A stretch of DNA of 64,000 bases from positions 1 to 64,000 of the forward strand of contig JACRLO010000001.1 of NCBI GenBank assembly GCA_016235245.1, given 5' to 3'. The notes beneath the pieces were generated by a model. It was not told where the DNA came from. It saw nothing but the letters and a program-made list of their open reading frames with translations, and ran no database searches. The stretch is from Nitrospirota bacterium. GTDB lineage: Bacteria > Nitrospirota > Thermodesulfovibrionia > Thermodesulfovibrionales > UBA6898. The position numbers and the translations under genes are program-made. Below, piece by piece: positions 34,350-44,151 of this stretch. Position 1 is the stretch's first letter. Every line of letters starts with the position of its first letter.

Positions 34350-35711
34350 TCACTTTATCCCGTATTTATATAAGCGGTGTCTGAATGACCTGAACGTGAG
34401 ATTGAGAAGCTTGGCCGCATCGGTCTTGCTGCCATTGGATTTTGCCAACGCCTTAAGGAGATAGCCCTTTTCAATCTCCTCGATGATCTTTTCAAGATCA
34501 ACGCCTTCCTCATCAAGATCAGGGACCCCCGATTCTTTGCGTGCTACCGTAAAAAATTCTTCGGGCAGGTCGTCAGGAAAGATCGTATTCCCTTCTGTCA
34601 GCAGGACAACCCGCTCGACCATGTTCTCAAGTTCGCGCACATTGCCCTTCCAGGGATACTTCATGAGAATGCGGAGCGCCTCAGAAGACAGCCTCTTTGC
34701 GCCTCCCGAAAATTTGCGGAAGAAATGATCCAGCAGAAGCGGGATATCCTCCGGCCGTTCCCTGAGCGGGGGCATTTGCAGAGGGATAACATTCAGTCGA
34801 TAGAAGAGGTCCTCCCTGAAACTCCCTGCGGCTATCGCGTCTGACAGATTCCTGTTTGTTGCGGATATGACCCTGACATCGACGGTGATGTCAGCTACAC
34901 CTCCTACTCTCCTGAATGTGCCATTTTCCAGGACACGCAACAGCTTTGGCTGCAGGGAGAGCGGCATTTCAGCTATTTCGTCAAGGAGGATCGTCCCCTG
35001 GTCCGCAATCTCGAAGAGCCCTTCCTTGTTCTGGACAGCCCCAGTGAATGAACCCTTTACGTGACCAAAGAGCTCTGTCTCAAGAAGTCCTTCCGGAAAA
35101 GTGGCGCAGTTAATGGTGACAAAATTCTTGTTCTTTCTTGTGCTCAGGTTATGCAGCGCTGCGGCAACCAACTCCTTGCCGCAGCCGCTTTCACCGGTAA
35201 TCAGCACCGTAGAACTGCTCTGGGCAACTTTGGGAATGAGCCGGAAAAGTTCCTGCATCCGGGGGCTTTTGCCGATGATGTTCTCGATGCGATAGGTAGT
35301 CTGTACCTTCTCCCTGAGAACAGAGATTTCCTCGCTGAGCCTCTTCTTCTCAAAAGCCTTATTGATGATAAGGCGGATTTCATCGATCTTGAAAGGCTTA
35401 TGGATATAGTCATACGCCCCCAGTTTCATTGCTTCGATCGTCGATTCAGTGGTGCCAAAAGCCGTGATCATGATTACGATACTGGTGGGCGATATTTCCT
35501 TCACTTTTTTGAGGACTTCAAAACCATCTGCCTTCGGCATCTTGATATCCGTGATCACGATATCGAAAATATCCTCCTGTATCCTCCTGATGCCATCCTG
35601 ACCATCTGAGGCAGAAAGGATCTCATACCCCTCGTCCTCCAGAAGGATCTTCAGCACCTCGCGCATGCTCTTTTCGTCTTCGACTATGAGAATTCTGCCC
35701 TTATTTTCCAT
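34350..35711 (-). CDS. pilR: PilR-type sigma-54-dependent response regulator
   Basis: 453 aa from the ATG at 35711, which overlaps the pilS stop by 11 bases. Receiver with phospho-Asp55 (IVITDIKMP), AAA+ domain with Walker A GESGCGKE near 170, GSFTGA sigma-54 contact loop near 215, Walker B GTILLDEI, and a C-terminal Fis-type HTH (KTDAAKLLNLTFRSFRHRL). It activates sigma-54 promoters, classically pilA. No pilA is in this window, so its target is elsewhere. Confidence 0.93.
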   Translation of the reverse strand: MENKGRILIVEDEKSMREVLKILLEDEGYEILSASDGQDGIRRIQEDIFDIVITDIKMPKADGFEVLKKVKEISPTSIVIMITAFGTTESTIEAMKLGAYDYIHKPFKIDEIRLIINKAFEKKRLSEEISVLREKVQTTYRIENIIGKSPRMQELFRLIPKVAQSSSTVLITGESGCGKELVAAALHNLSTRKNKNFVTINCATFPEGLLETELFGHVKGSFTGAVQNKEGLFEIADQGTILLDEIAEMPLSLQPKLLRVLENGTFRRVGGVADITVDVRVISATNRNLSDAIAAGSFREDLFYRLNVIPLQMPPLRERPEDIPLLLDHFFRKFSGGAKRLSSEALRILMKYPWKGNVRELENMVERVVLLTEGNTIFPDDLPEEFFTVARKESGVPDLDEEGVDLEKIIEEIEKGYLLKALAKSNGSKTDAAKLLNLTFRSFRHRLYKYGIK

Positions 35712-37287
35712 AGGTCCTCGGTAGTATAATCTCAAAGGTTGTCCCTGATCCAGGGTTGCTCCGCACCATAATATTCCCCTGATGCTCTTCCACGATCCTG
35801 TGGGCAATGGACAACCCAAGTCCGGTTCCCCGCTCTTTTGTCGTATGGAAGGGATAAAAGATCTTTTCAATATCATCCTTCGACATTCCCGGTCCTGTAT
35901 CAGAAAATATAACCGCTACCCTGTCCCGGGTCTCTTTTGTGGAGACCGTAAGTTCCCCACCCTTTTCCATGGCCTCAAGTGCGTTGATGCCCAGGTTCCA
36001 GAAAACCTGTCTTATCTTCAGCGGATCCAGAGAAACCAGCAGTTCCCCTTCACACTCCTGCCGGACAATAATATCCCCCATGCTCTGTGCTCTGTTTCTA
36101 AGGAGCTCAAGCGTATCCCTCAGAAGCGAATTCAGGTCTACGGTCTGAATATCAAGCGGCTTGGGCCTTGAATAGGTGAGGAAATCCGTCACGATAGTGT
36201 TCAGTCTCTCTGTCTCGTTAATGGCAATGCCCATCAGCTTGTCCCGGTGCTTATCCGGAATCTTGCCTTCTCTGAGCATCTCGATGGATCCTCTAAGGGA
36301 AGCAAGAGGATTTCTGATCTCATGTGCAATATTCGCGGATAGTTCGCCGATTGCCGCCCATTTTTCCTTATTTTTCATTTCATTTTCAAGTTCTTTCAAC
36401 GCAGTCAGATCCTGAAAAATGCCGATGAATCCCGTTTCCTTGCCGCTGATATCCCTCAGAATCGAAATATGTATCCCGATGATCTTCTTCTCGTGATTCT
36501 GTCTGGTCAAGATCCCGTCCTGTCGTCCTTCCCGGATCGGAATCTTCAAAAATGGCAGGGCATTCTCTATGGTGCTGCCGATAATCTCGTTTTTTGCCAT
36601 GCCGGTAATCTGCTCTGCAGCCCTGTTGAAGATAAGCACCTTTCCCTCAATATCGGTAGTGACAAGGCCACTGGGCAAGCTCTCGATGACCTTCATATTG
36701 AAAAGTTCCAGGTCTCTGAGATGAGTGTCCTTCTCCGCCAGCTTCTCTACGGTCTCTTCGAGCCGTGACGAGAGATACCCCGCAAGATAGGCGGTTACAT
36801 AAAACGATATCGTATGGATGAAAATATTATAGAGAAACTGTTTTTCGAGCACGCTGCCTTCATAGGGAATCGGGATCAGTCCGTAAAATTGCAGATCGAG
36901 CAGGGCTCCATACAGGATGCAGCTCATGCTTGCGATAATATACCCGGCCTTCTGATTCAGCACAATGCTTGAGGACATTACCGTAAGGATCAGGGTAAAG
37001 GAAAACCAGCTCTCAAGCCCACCGGTTATATAGATCAGCGCAATCTCGGCAAAGACATCGAGGACAAGCTGGATGTAGGCGAAGAGAATCATCTTTTTTA
37101 CCCGCCGTATAAACAGGACATAGATGATTGTCAGTGCGTACAGGGAGATAATAAAAAAAGATATTGCGCGCGGGTTCGGGAAAAATTCTATTTTAAAGAT
37201 GAAGGCTGAGCCAAGAAGCAGGCTGACAAACAAGGCCCTGAATACGATCAGGGCCTTGAGTCGTAGATGCAAGGCGGCATCTGCCAT
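35701..37287 (-). CDS. pilS: PilS-type membrane histidine kinase
   Basis: 528 aa. Six hydrophobic helices in the first ~185 residues with short loops (as in PilS), a PAS domain (~205-305, ESLPSGLVTTDIEGKVLIFN), H-box NIAHEIRNPLASLRGS near 325, and HATPase boxes NLGINALEA, SDTGPGM and GTGLGLSIA. It partners the overlapping pilR. It lies 5 bases after pilC. In other bacteria PilS senses pilin levels in the membrane; the same is plausible here. Confidence 0.92.
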   Translation of the reverse strand: MADAALHLRLKALIVFRALFVSLLLGSAFIFKIEFFPNPRAISFFIISLYALTIIYVLFIRRVKKMILFAYIQLVLDVFAEIALIYITGGLESWFSFTLILTVMSSSIVLNQKAGYIIASMSCILYGALLDLQFYGLIPIPYEGSVLEKQFLYNIFIHTISFYVTAYLAGYLSSRLEETVEKLAEKDTHLRDLELFNMKVIESLPSGLVTTDIEGKVLIFNRAAEQITGMAKNEIIGSTIENALPFLKIPIREGRQDGILTRQNHEKKIIGIHISILRDISGKETGFIGIFQDLTALKELENEMKNKEKWAAIGELSANIAHEIRNPLASLRGSIEMLREGKIPDKHRDKLMGIAINETERLNTIVTDFLTYSRPKPLDIQTVDLNSLLRDTLELLRNRAQSMGDIIVRQECEGELLVSLDPLKIRQVFWNLGINALEAMEKGGELTVSTKETRDRVAVIFSDTGPGMSKDDIEKIFYPFHTTKERGTGLGLSIAHRIVEEHQGNIMVRSNPGSGTTFEIILPRTYGK

Positions 37288-37292
37288 GCAGA

Positions 37293-38501
37293 TTACTTAA
37301 TGAGGGTGATTAGCTTGAATATGGGCAGATACATGGCAATAACAATAAATCCGACCGACCCTCCGAGGAAGACCATGAGCATCGGCTCCATCATAGCGGT
37401 CAGGTTTCCGACCGCAGCGTCAACTTCATCGTCATAAAAATCAGCTATCTTGTTAAGCATGGCGTCGAGTGCGCCGGTGGCCTCACCGACCGAGATCATA
37501 TGTGTGACCATGGGCGGGAAAACCTTGGATTTCATAAGCGGCTCAGCAAGCGTCTTTCCTTCGGTAACGGCCTGCCTGACCTCCATGACTGCATACTCGA
37601 TAATCTTGTTGCCCGCTGTTTTTGCCGTGATCTCAAGACCGTCCAGAATCGGGACACCGCTGCTGATCAAGGTTCCGAGCGTCCGGGTAAACTTGGCTAC
37701 CGCGACCTTCCTGAGCAGAATACCGAAAATGGGCAGTTTTAGGAAGAGACGATCGGTCATGGCTGTCCCTTTTTCGGTCTTGCGGATCTGCTTAAACCCG
37801 ACAACTGCCGCAGCGATCAGCATCGCGGTGATCACTCCTCCGATACCTGCAAGAAAACTGCTGATCTTCATAACCATCAGCGTAGGCAGCGGAAGTGTGC
37901 CGCCCATAGATGTAAACATCTTTGAAAAAGTCGGCACAACAAAGATCATGATGATCGCAATAACTGCAATCGCTATCGTCGAAACAACGATCGGATAGAT
38001 CATCGCTCCCTTGACCTTCTTCTTCAGTTTCATCGCCTTTTCCATGTAGGCTGCAAGCCTGTTCAGTATGGTATCGAGAATACCTCCTGATTCACCAGCA
38101 GCCACCATATTCGCATACAGGTCAGTAAAGACCTTGGGATGCTTCCTGAGCGCATCAGCATAGGTAGCACCTCCTTCGACATCACTCTTGATAATCGAAA
38201 GGGCTTTCGCCAGCGACTTGCTCTCAACCTGCTGTGAAAGGATATCAAGGGCCTGAACAAGCGGCAGACCTGCATCTATCATAGTGGCAAACTGCCGGGT
38301 AAAAATAACGATGTCCTTGTCTTTGACCCCGCCGCCGAAACTGAGCCTGCTTGCGGCCTTTTCCTTTGGGCGGACCAGTGTAGCGGTAATACTCCTCTTT
38401 CTCAGCTGGGCAATCACCTCGTCCTTCGAGTTGGCGGCAATCTCACCGGTCTCTATCAATCCCTTGGTTGTCTTACCTGACCATTCAAATATCGTTGCCA
38501 T
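37293..38501 (-). CDS. pilC: PilC, type IV pilus inner-membrane platform protein
   Basis: 402 aa with two GspF domains. It opens FEWSGKTTKGLIETGEI; domain 1 has FTRQFATMIDAGLPLVQALD near 75, domain 2 has FTRTLGTLISSGVPILDGLE near 275, and three to four TM helices include the C-terminal LGGSVGFIVIAMYLPIF. It transmits the PilB and PilT motor strokes to pilin assembly. Operon order pilB-pilT-pilC-pilS-pilR. Confidence 0.96.
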   Translation of the reverse strand: MATIFEWSGKTTKGLIETGEIAANSKDEVIAQLRKRSITATLVRPKEKAASRLSFGGGVKDKDIVIFTRQFATMIDAGLPLVQALDILSQQVESKSLAKALSIIKSDVEGGATYADALRKHPKVFTDLYANMVAAGESGGILDTILNRLAAYMEKAMKLKKKVKGAMIYPIVVSTIAIAVIAIIMIFVVPTFSKMFTSMGGTLPLPTLMVMKISSFLAGIGGVITAMLIAAAVVGFKQIRKTEKGTAMTDRLFLKLPIFGILLRKVAVAKFTRTLGTLISSGVPILDGLEITAKTAGNKIIEYAVMEVRQAVTEGKTLAEPLMKSKVFPPMVTHMISVGEATGALDAMLNKIADFYDDEVDAAVGNLTAMMEPMLMVFLGGSVGFIVIAMYLPIFKLITLIK

Positions 38502-38507
38502 GAACTA

Positions 38508-39599
38508 TTACCTCCCACGCGCAGAGGGAGAAGAACTGAGCCTCTGCAACATCTGGATTATTTCTTCAGGTACCGGCGACCTGGCGATTGCATCTTCATA
38601 TGCGATATGTCCCTTGGTATACAGCTCAATGAGCGACTGGTTCATCGTCTGCATTCCGAACTTGCCCTGACCTGTCTGCATCATGGAATAAATCTGGTGG
38701 ATCTTGTCCTCACGGATCAGGTTTCTGATGGCAGCGTTCGGCACAAGCAGTTCGATGGCAAGCGCTCTCCCCTTGCCTGATTTTTTCGCAATCAACTGCT
38801 GAGACAATACACCTTCAAGAACAAAGGAGAGTTGAACGCGAATCTGCTCCTGCTGGTGCGGAGGGAAAACATCGATGATTCGGTTAATGGTCTGCACTGC
38901 CGAGTTGGTATGAAGCGTTGCGAGAGTCAGGTGACCGGTTTCAGAAACAGTCAGCGCTGCTTCGATCGTTTCAAGGTCTCTCATCTCACCGATAAGTACA
39001 ACATCAGGGTCCTGCCTGAGAACATACCGGAGCGCTGCCTTGAACGAGGAAGTGTCCGCATGGACTTCTCTCTGGTTGATAAGACATTTTTTGTGCCCGT
39101 GCAGATATTCGATAGGATCTTCAACCGTGATGATATGATCATAACGTTCCGAGTTTATCCGGTCGACCATGGCGGCAAGAGTCGTCGACTTGCCGCTGCC
39201 CGTGGGCCCTGTGCAGAGAATAAGTCCACGCGGCCTTTTTACCAGGTCATTCACCACCTCAGGGAGCCCCAGGTCCTGAAAGGTTTTGATCTCAAAGGGA
39301 ATGGTTCTGAACGCTCCGGCCACAGCACCCCTCTGCATAAAAATATTTCCTCTGAATCTGCTCAGCCCTTTCACGCCGAAAGAGAGATCAAGCTCGTTAT
39401 TCTCTTCAAACTTGTGTTTCTGTGCATCCGTCAGGATGCTGTAGGACAGGGTTTTTGTCTCGACAGGCGTAAGCTGTGGATGATCAAGGGGAATAAGCTT
39501 ACCATCGATCCTGAGTCTCGGGGGGCTTCCAGTCGTGATATGAAGGTCAGAGGCACCTTTCTCAATCATGACTTTCAGCAGATCATAAATTGTCGCCAT
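38508..39599 (-). CDS. pilT: PilT, pilus retraction ATPase
   Basis: 363 aa. N-terminal PAS-like domain (ASDLHITTGSPPRLRIDG), Walker A TGPTGSGKSTT near 130, Asp box TVEDPIEYLH, Walker B VLIGEMRDLETI, and the PilT-specific AIRNLIRE near 290. It drives pilus disassembly (twitching). It lies 6 bases before pilC and 11 after pilB. Confidence 0.97.
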   Translation of the reverse strand: MATIYDLLKVMIEKGASDLHITTGSPPRLRIDGKLIPLDHPQLTPVETKTLSYSILTDAQKHKFEENNELDLSFGVKGLSRFRGNIFMQRGAVAGAFRTIPFEIKTFQDLGLPEVVNDLVKRPRGLILCTGPTGSGKSTTLAAMVDRINSERYDHIITVEDPIEYLHGHKKCLINQREVHADTSSFKAALRYVLRQDPDVVLIGEMRDLETIEAALTVSETGHLTLATLHTNSAVQTINRIIDVFPPHQQEQIRVQLSFVLEGVLSQQLIAKKSGKGRALAIELLVPNAAIRNLIREDKIHQIYSMMQTGQGKFGMQTMNQSLIELYTKGHIAYEDAIARSPVPEEIIQMLQRLSSSPSARGR

Positions 39600-39610
39600 T
39601 CACTTCTCCT

Positions 39611-41443
39611 TTAATCACCAAAGGTGACGCGTAACACTTCTTCGATAGTCGTTACGCCTTCTGCAATCTTTGTCATGCCGCTCATTCTTAAGGTCTTCAT
39701 GCCAAGCCGCACTGCAGCCTTTTTGATCTCTGCAGAAGACGCCCCTTCAAGAATCAGTTCCTTGAGTTCATCCTTGATAAGCATCACCTCATAGAGAGCA
39801 ACTCTGCCTTTGTACCCGGTATTGTTGCAGGTCGGGCACCCCTTGCCTTTATAGACCTTCAAACTCTTAGCTTCTTCCTCGGGATAACCGATCTTGGTCA
39901 GGGCCAGCATCGGGACAGGATCTTCCGCCTTGCAGCCGGAGCAGATCCTCCGAGCAAGCCTCTGGGCAACAATAAGGATAACCGCAGATGAAACAAGAAA
40001 CGGCTCAATACCCATATTCAAAAGTCTGCTTATCGTGCCCGGAGCATCATTGGTATGAAGTGTGCTCAGCACGAGATGTCCTGTCAGAGCGGCTTTGACG
40101 CCGATTTCAGCAGTCTCGAAGTCCCGGATCTCACCGACCATGATTATATCCGGATCCTGCCGGAGGAATGACCTCAGGGCTGCAGCAAAGGTCAGCCCTA
40201 TCTCCTCTTTCATCTGCACCTGGTTAATGCCCATGAAATTGTATTCGACCGGATCTTCAGCGGTCATGATATTCGTATCTGCTTTATTAAGGTGGTTCAA
40301 TGCAGAATACAGTGTCGTAGTCTTACCACTTCCCGTAGGACCGGTTACCAGGATCATGCCATAGGGTTTATTGAGGGCCTCCATGAAATCGTCCATTGCA
40401 GAAACCTCAAAACCAAGCTTTGTCAGGTCGACCTGCAGATTGGCCTTGTCAAGGAGTCGGAGAACCGTCTTTTCGCCGAACAGACAGGGAAGAACCGATA
40501 CGCGGAAGTCGATCTCACGCTTCTTGCCTAACTTGAGTTTGATTCGACCGTCCTGCGGAAGTCTGCGCTCTGCAATATCAAGCTTGGACATAATCTTGAT
40601 TCTCGAAGTAAGCGCAGCCTTGATCTTCGTGGGAAGGTTCATGACCGTGTACATGACGCCGTCAACACGGTATCTCACTCTCAGGGAGTTCTCATACGGC
40701 TCGACATGGATATCGCTTGCGCCTGATTTAATAGCGTTAACGAAGATGCCATTGACCAGCTTTACAATCGGCGCTTCTACGTCCCTTACTACTTCTGAAT
40801 CATCTCTTTCCTCAAGAACGTCGACACCATCCAGGGCGTTACCAACGATCGAATCAAAGTCTTCGACGCTCACTTGCGGGCCATCGTCCGTGCTTCCAAA
40901 ATCGGCTCCCGCCGCCAGGTCAGAGTCGGTGAAGGTATAGTCTTTTGCCTGAAGAATAGCGTTCGTTGTTGCAGCCGACTTTTGCGATGAACCGGTAGTT
41001 GCAAGGACATTTTCGCCCTTGCCGAGATAGTAGGTCGTGATGCCATTAATAATTGCGCTCTCGCTCGAGACCACAACTTCAACATTATAGCCGGTCATAA
41101 ACTTGACATCGTCTATCGCAAAAACATTAGAAGGATCAGCCATTGCGATGGTGAGCGTTGCTCCGACTCTTGCTACAGGCATGATCAGATACTTTTTTGC
41201 CATGTCAGCAGGAACAAGCTTGAGCACCGCGGAATCGATCTTGTAATCAGAAAGGTTTATCGCAGGGACACCATACTGCTTACTCAGAAATGCAACGAGT
41301 TTATCTTCTATAATAAAGCCAAGTTTTACCAGGTTGGTTCCAAGCCTTCCGCCTTCCCTCTTCTGGGCGTTAAGGGCCTGCTTCAACTGGTCCTCAGTAA
41401 TAATGCTTGAGGCAATGAGAATTTGCCCGAGTTTGGCCGCCAT
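39611..41443 (-). CDS. pilB: PilB, pilus extension ATPase with MshEN domain
   Basis: 610 aa from the ATG at 41443; a longer frame begins at a TTG 14 codons upstream but overlaps the promoter. The N-terminal MshEN domain (KLGQILIASSIITEDQLKQAL and RLGTNLVKLGFI) is a known c-di-GMP-binding module. The ATPase core has Walker A TGPTGSGKTTT near 370, Asp box TAEDPVEYNFMG and Walker B IIMVGEIRDFETAEIG. A C-terminal zinc site has CSGC and CPTC. No ribosome site lies before the ATG. Confidence 0.96.
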   Translation of the reverse strand: MAAKLGQILIASSIITEDQLKQALNAQKREGGRLGTNLVKLGFIIEDKLVAFLSKQYGVPAINLSDYKIDSAVLKLVPADMAKKYLIMPVARVGATLTIAMADPSNVFAIDDVKFMTGYNVEVVVSSESAIINGITTYYLGKGENVLATTGSSQKSAATTNAILQAKDYTFTDSDLAAGADFGSTDDGPQVSVEDFDSIVGNALDGVDVLEERDDSEVVRDVEAPIVKLVNGIFVNAIKSGASDIHVEPYENSLRVRYRVDGVMYTVMNLPTKIKAALTSRIKIMSKLDIAERRLPQDGRIKLKLGKKREIDFRVSVLPCLFGEKTVLRLLDKANLQVDLTKLGFEVSAMDDFMEALNKPYGMILVTGPTGSGKTTTLYSALNHLNKADTNIMTAEDPVEYNFMGINQVQMKEEIGLTFAAALRSFLRQDPDIIMVGEIRDFETAEIGVKAALTGHLVLSTLHTNDAPGTISRLLNMGIEPFLVSSAVILIVAQRLARRICSGCKAEDPVPMLALTKIGYPEEEAKSLKVYKGKGCPTCNNTGYKGRVALYEVMLIKDELKELILEGASSAEIKKAAVRLGMKTLRMSGMTKIAEGVTTIEEVLRVTFGD

Positions 41444-41449
41444 ATGATT

Positions 41450-41478
41450 AAAATATATGAAAATAGGGCTATTGTCAA
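41450..41478 (-). promoter_or_regulatory. Promoter of the pil operon
   Basis: The minus strand has TTGACA (41478-41473), a 17-base spacer and TATTTT (41455-41450). The ATG at 41443 begins 7 bases beyond the -10, where transcription should start, which implies a leaderless mRNA. An A+T-rich stretch precedes the -35. Confidence 0.7.
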
Positions 41479-41710
41479 CAAACAAACTGTTAATAAAAAT
41501 TACAATGTTTCTTGTTTATCTTCAAGTAGTTTCTAAGCCCTGAGACCTCCCATTTTTCTGTTCATCATCGAAAACGCCATAAGAAAATATCTTTTTCATG
41601 CTTACGTAAATATTTTCGCGTCAGCCGCCCTGTCACTGCCCTCCCCTTGGGCCTAAACAGCCTGCTATTAGTGACTAAATCACCCAATTGATTATAATAA
41701 GCCAATATCC

Positions 41711-42133
41711 ATGAGCATCGACCATGATCATAAAATGCCGACAACTGAAGACCTTGAGCGCGCAGAAAGGCTCCATCAGGTGATTGAGGCTCTCTGCGAA
41801 GTCAACAAACGCTTCCCTGTGGTTGTAGAAGGGAAGAAGGACTTGCAGGCCCTGAGAAAGCTGGGTCTATCCGGAGATATCATACCGCTTCACCGGGGCA
41901 AAGGGCTTTATGATTTTTCAGAGGAATTAGCCGAGAGGTTCTCAAAAGTCGTATTGCTCCCTGATTGGGACACAAAGGGAGATAACCTGTTCAGGGTATT
42001 GAGAGAAAACCTGCCGGGACATTGGGAAGAATATGCAGCATTCAGAGAATTGCTCAGGATGATCTGCCAGAAGGACATTAAGGACGTGGAAAGTATACCG
42101 GCCCTGCTTCTGAGGCTGGAGGGAAGTAATTAG
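41711..42133 (+). CDS. Small Toprim-domain protein
   Basis: 140 aa. The core reads VVVEGKKDLQALRKLG (conserved Toprim Glu) and VVLLPDWDTKGDNL (D-x-D), as in ribonuclease M5 and primase Toprim folds. Stand-alone Toprim proteins of this size, as known in archaea and some bacteria, have no settled function. A TATAAT at 41693-41698 ends only 12 bases before the ATG, and no ribosome site is visible, so the mRNA may have almost no leader. It is upstream of yraN and probably in the same transcript. Confidence 0.82.
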   Translation: MSIDHDHKMPTTEDLERAERLHQVIEALCEVNKRFPVVVEGKKDLQALRKLGLSGDIIPLHRGKGLYDFSEELAERFSKVVLLPDWDTKGDNLFRVLRENLPGHWEEYAAFRELLRMICQKDIKDVESIPALLLRLEGSN

Positions 42134-42136
42134 CAG

Positions 42137-42484
42137 TTGAAAAATCTCGGCAGGAAGGGGGAAGACCTTGCAGCAGCTCTCTGCAAAGAAAAGGGGTTGA
42201 CCGTAATCGAAAAGAACTTTCGCACCCCTTTTGGGGAAATTGACCTCATTGCGAAGGACGGCAATATCATTGTATTTATTGAAGTAAAGACACGAACAGG
42301 CGATGCCTATGGTGCTCCATTCGAGGCAGTGACCAGTCGCAAACGGGCAAAAATCACAAAAGTCGCCATGAGCTACCTGAAAAGATTCAGAAAAGAAGTG
42401 CCTGCACGCTTCGACGTTATCAGCATTTCCATGAAGAACGGAAAGCCGGATCTTGAATATATTCAGGACGCCTTTGAGGTTTGA
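42137..42484 (+). CDS. yraN: YraN/UPF0102-family nuclease-like protein
   Basis: 115 aa from a TTG start. KNLGRKGEDLAA, then GEIDLIAKDGNIIVFIEVKTR is the UPF0102 signature (D and E-x-K of a PD-(D/E)xK fold). The family is thought to be a Holliday-junction or DNA-processing nuclease, but its role is not proven. It starts 3 bases after the Toprim gene stop, a possible coupling. No strong ribosome site is seen before the TTG. Confidence 0.92.
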   Translation: MKNLGRKGEDLAAALCKEKGLTVIEKNFRTPFGEIDLIAKDGNIIVFIEVKTRTGDAYGAPFEAVTSRKRAKITKVAMSYLKRFRKEVPARFDVISISMKNGKPDLEYIQDAFEV

Positions 42485-42619
42485 GCTGCCCGGCGGTTTG
42501 ACTCAGAAGGAACAAATCTTATAAACTTATGGCACACTGATTACCCGCCATGCTGTTAATTAATCCATTGTGATTCAGTCCGGGTATATATTTTAATACT
42601 ATTGAGAGGTTATGCACGC

Positions 42620-44107
42620 ATGAATTCCGAAACTGCAAAAAACACTTCACCTGATTCGCCGGATACGAATATCCCCAATGCTCCCCGGGAAGAGAGCTTT
42701 GCCGAACTGCTCGCACAGAGCAGCAAGCAGTCTGTCAGATTCTCACCAGGCCAGAAGCTGAAGACCAAGATCGTCAGCATATCCGGCGACCTGGCCTTTA
42801 TTGACCTCGCCGATAAAAGCGAAGGGGCCATCGATCTTATTGAGTTCAAAGACAAGGATGGCAATATACAGGCAAAGGCAGGAGATGTGATTGACGCTTT
42901 TTTCATATCCGTTGAGAGCGGCCTGCGGAAGTTCACGACCCTGGTGCACGGGTACTCAGCGGTAAGCCTCAAGAGTATCCGCGACGCCTTTGAAGCTGAA
43001 ATACCTGTACAAGGTGAGATTAAGCGCGAAGTAAAAGGCGGCTTTGAAGTTCTTGTCGGCGATGTGAGATGCTTCTGCCCCTTTTCGCAGATTGACCTCA
43101 AGGGTGGCAGAGAAGGCGGTGTTTATCTTGGCCGCACATTTCCGTTCAAAGTCCTTGAGTTCGAAGAAAATGGCAGGAACATCATCCTTTCGCGCCGTGC
43201 AATTCTCGAAAAAGAAAAAACTGAGAAAATTGAAAAACTCAGGGAAACCCTCCAGGTCGGCGCAGAGGTGACCGGCACGGTCCGTTCAGTCATGAATTTC
43301 GGGGCCTTCGTTGACCTCGGCGGCATTGACGGCCTTATCCCTGCAAGTGAGCTGTCCTGGGCAAGGAACGAAAAGCCTTCGGATATTCTATCCCTTGGCC
43401 AACAGGTTACCGCAAAGGTTCTCTCTATTGACTGGGAAAAGAATAAGTTGAGCCTGAGCCTCAAGGCAATGGAAGCAGATCCCTGGACACAGATTGCAGA
43501 TACCTATAAGGAAGGAAGCCGAATCAGCGGGAAGATCGTCCGCCTTGCTCCGTTTGGCGCTTTCGTAAACCTTGAGCCTGGCATTGACGGACTTATTCAT
43601 ATTTCAAACCTCGGAGCAGGAAGAAGGATCAACCATCCCCGGGAAGTGGTCGAGACCGGCCAGACTGTCGAGGTCTATGTCCTCGCAGTAGATAAAGAAA
43701 GCAGAAAGATCAGCCTTTCGATAAATCCCAAAGTAGAACCCCAGAAGATCGCACTTCCCGAGGTTGGCGAAACCCTTGAGGGCAGGGTTGAAAAGATCAT
43801 GCCCTTTGGCATTTTCGTAAAGCTCAAGAGCGGCCTGACAGGGCTCGTTCCAAACAATGAGATGGCGACCTCCCAGGGTGCTGACCATAAGAAGATGTTT
43901 CCTGAAGGCTCTGAGATGAAGGTGACGGTCATCGAAGTTGATACGGACAGCAACAAGGTCAAGCTCAGCAGAAAGGCTGCCATGGATATGGTGGTGAAAC
44001 AGGAATATCAGGAGTATCTTACCGAGTCTGGCCAGACGACCGGTTCTTCGTCCAGCTTTGGAACATTCGGCGACCTCCTCAAGGCAAAACTGGAAGGGAA
44101 AAAATAG
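42620..44107 (+). CDS. rpsA: S1-type multi-domain RNA-binding protein (ribosomal protein S1 homologue)
   Basis: 495 aa from the ATG at 42620 (AGAGG 11 bases upstream). About five S1 repeats at ~45-110, 125-195, 212-280, 297-366 and 384-453. The clearest copies include VTGTVRSVMNFGAFVDLGGIDG and ISGKIVRLAPFGAFVNLEPG. A low-complexity acidic/polar N-terminus precedes them. In length and repeat number it is close to S1 of groups with short S1; a transcription-factor-like S1 protein is an alternative. A hairpin follows 13 bases after the stop. Confidence 0.85.
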   Translation: MNSETAKNTSPDSPDTNIPNAPREESFAELLAQSSKQSVRFSPGQKLKTKIVSISGDLAFIDLADKSEGAIDLIEFKDKDGNIQAKAGDVIDAFFISVESGLRKFTTLVHGYSAVSLKSIRDAFEAEIPVQGEIKREVKGGFEVLVGDVRCFCPFSQIDLKGGREGGVYLGRTFPFKVLEFEENGRNIILSRRAILEKEKTEKIEKLRETLQVGAEVTGTVRSVMNFGAFVDLGGIDGLIPASELSWARNEKPSDILSLGQQVTAKVLSIDWEKNKLSLSLKAMEADPWTQIADTYKEGSRISGKIVRLAPFGAFVNLEPGIDGLIHISNLGAGRRINHPREVVETGQTVEVYVLAVDKESRKISLSINPKVEPQKIALPEVGETLEGRVEKIMPFGIFVKLKSGLTGLVPNNEMATSQGADHKKMFPEGSEMKVTVIEVDTDSNKVKLSRKAAMDMVVKQEYQEYLTESGQTTGSSSSFGTFGDLLKAKLEGKK

Positions 44108-44120
44108 CTTCTGTCACATT

Positions 44121-44151
44121 CATAGCTCATGGTTTTCGACCATGGGCTATG
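44121..44151. terminator. Hairpin between the convergent S1 and uvrB genes
   Basis: A 13-bp stem (CATAGCTCATGGT / ACCATGGGCTATG, one G-T) with loop TTTCG lies between two convergent stops, overlapping the uvrB stop. No T-run follows on either strand, so termination there would be atypical. Confidence 0.4.
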
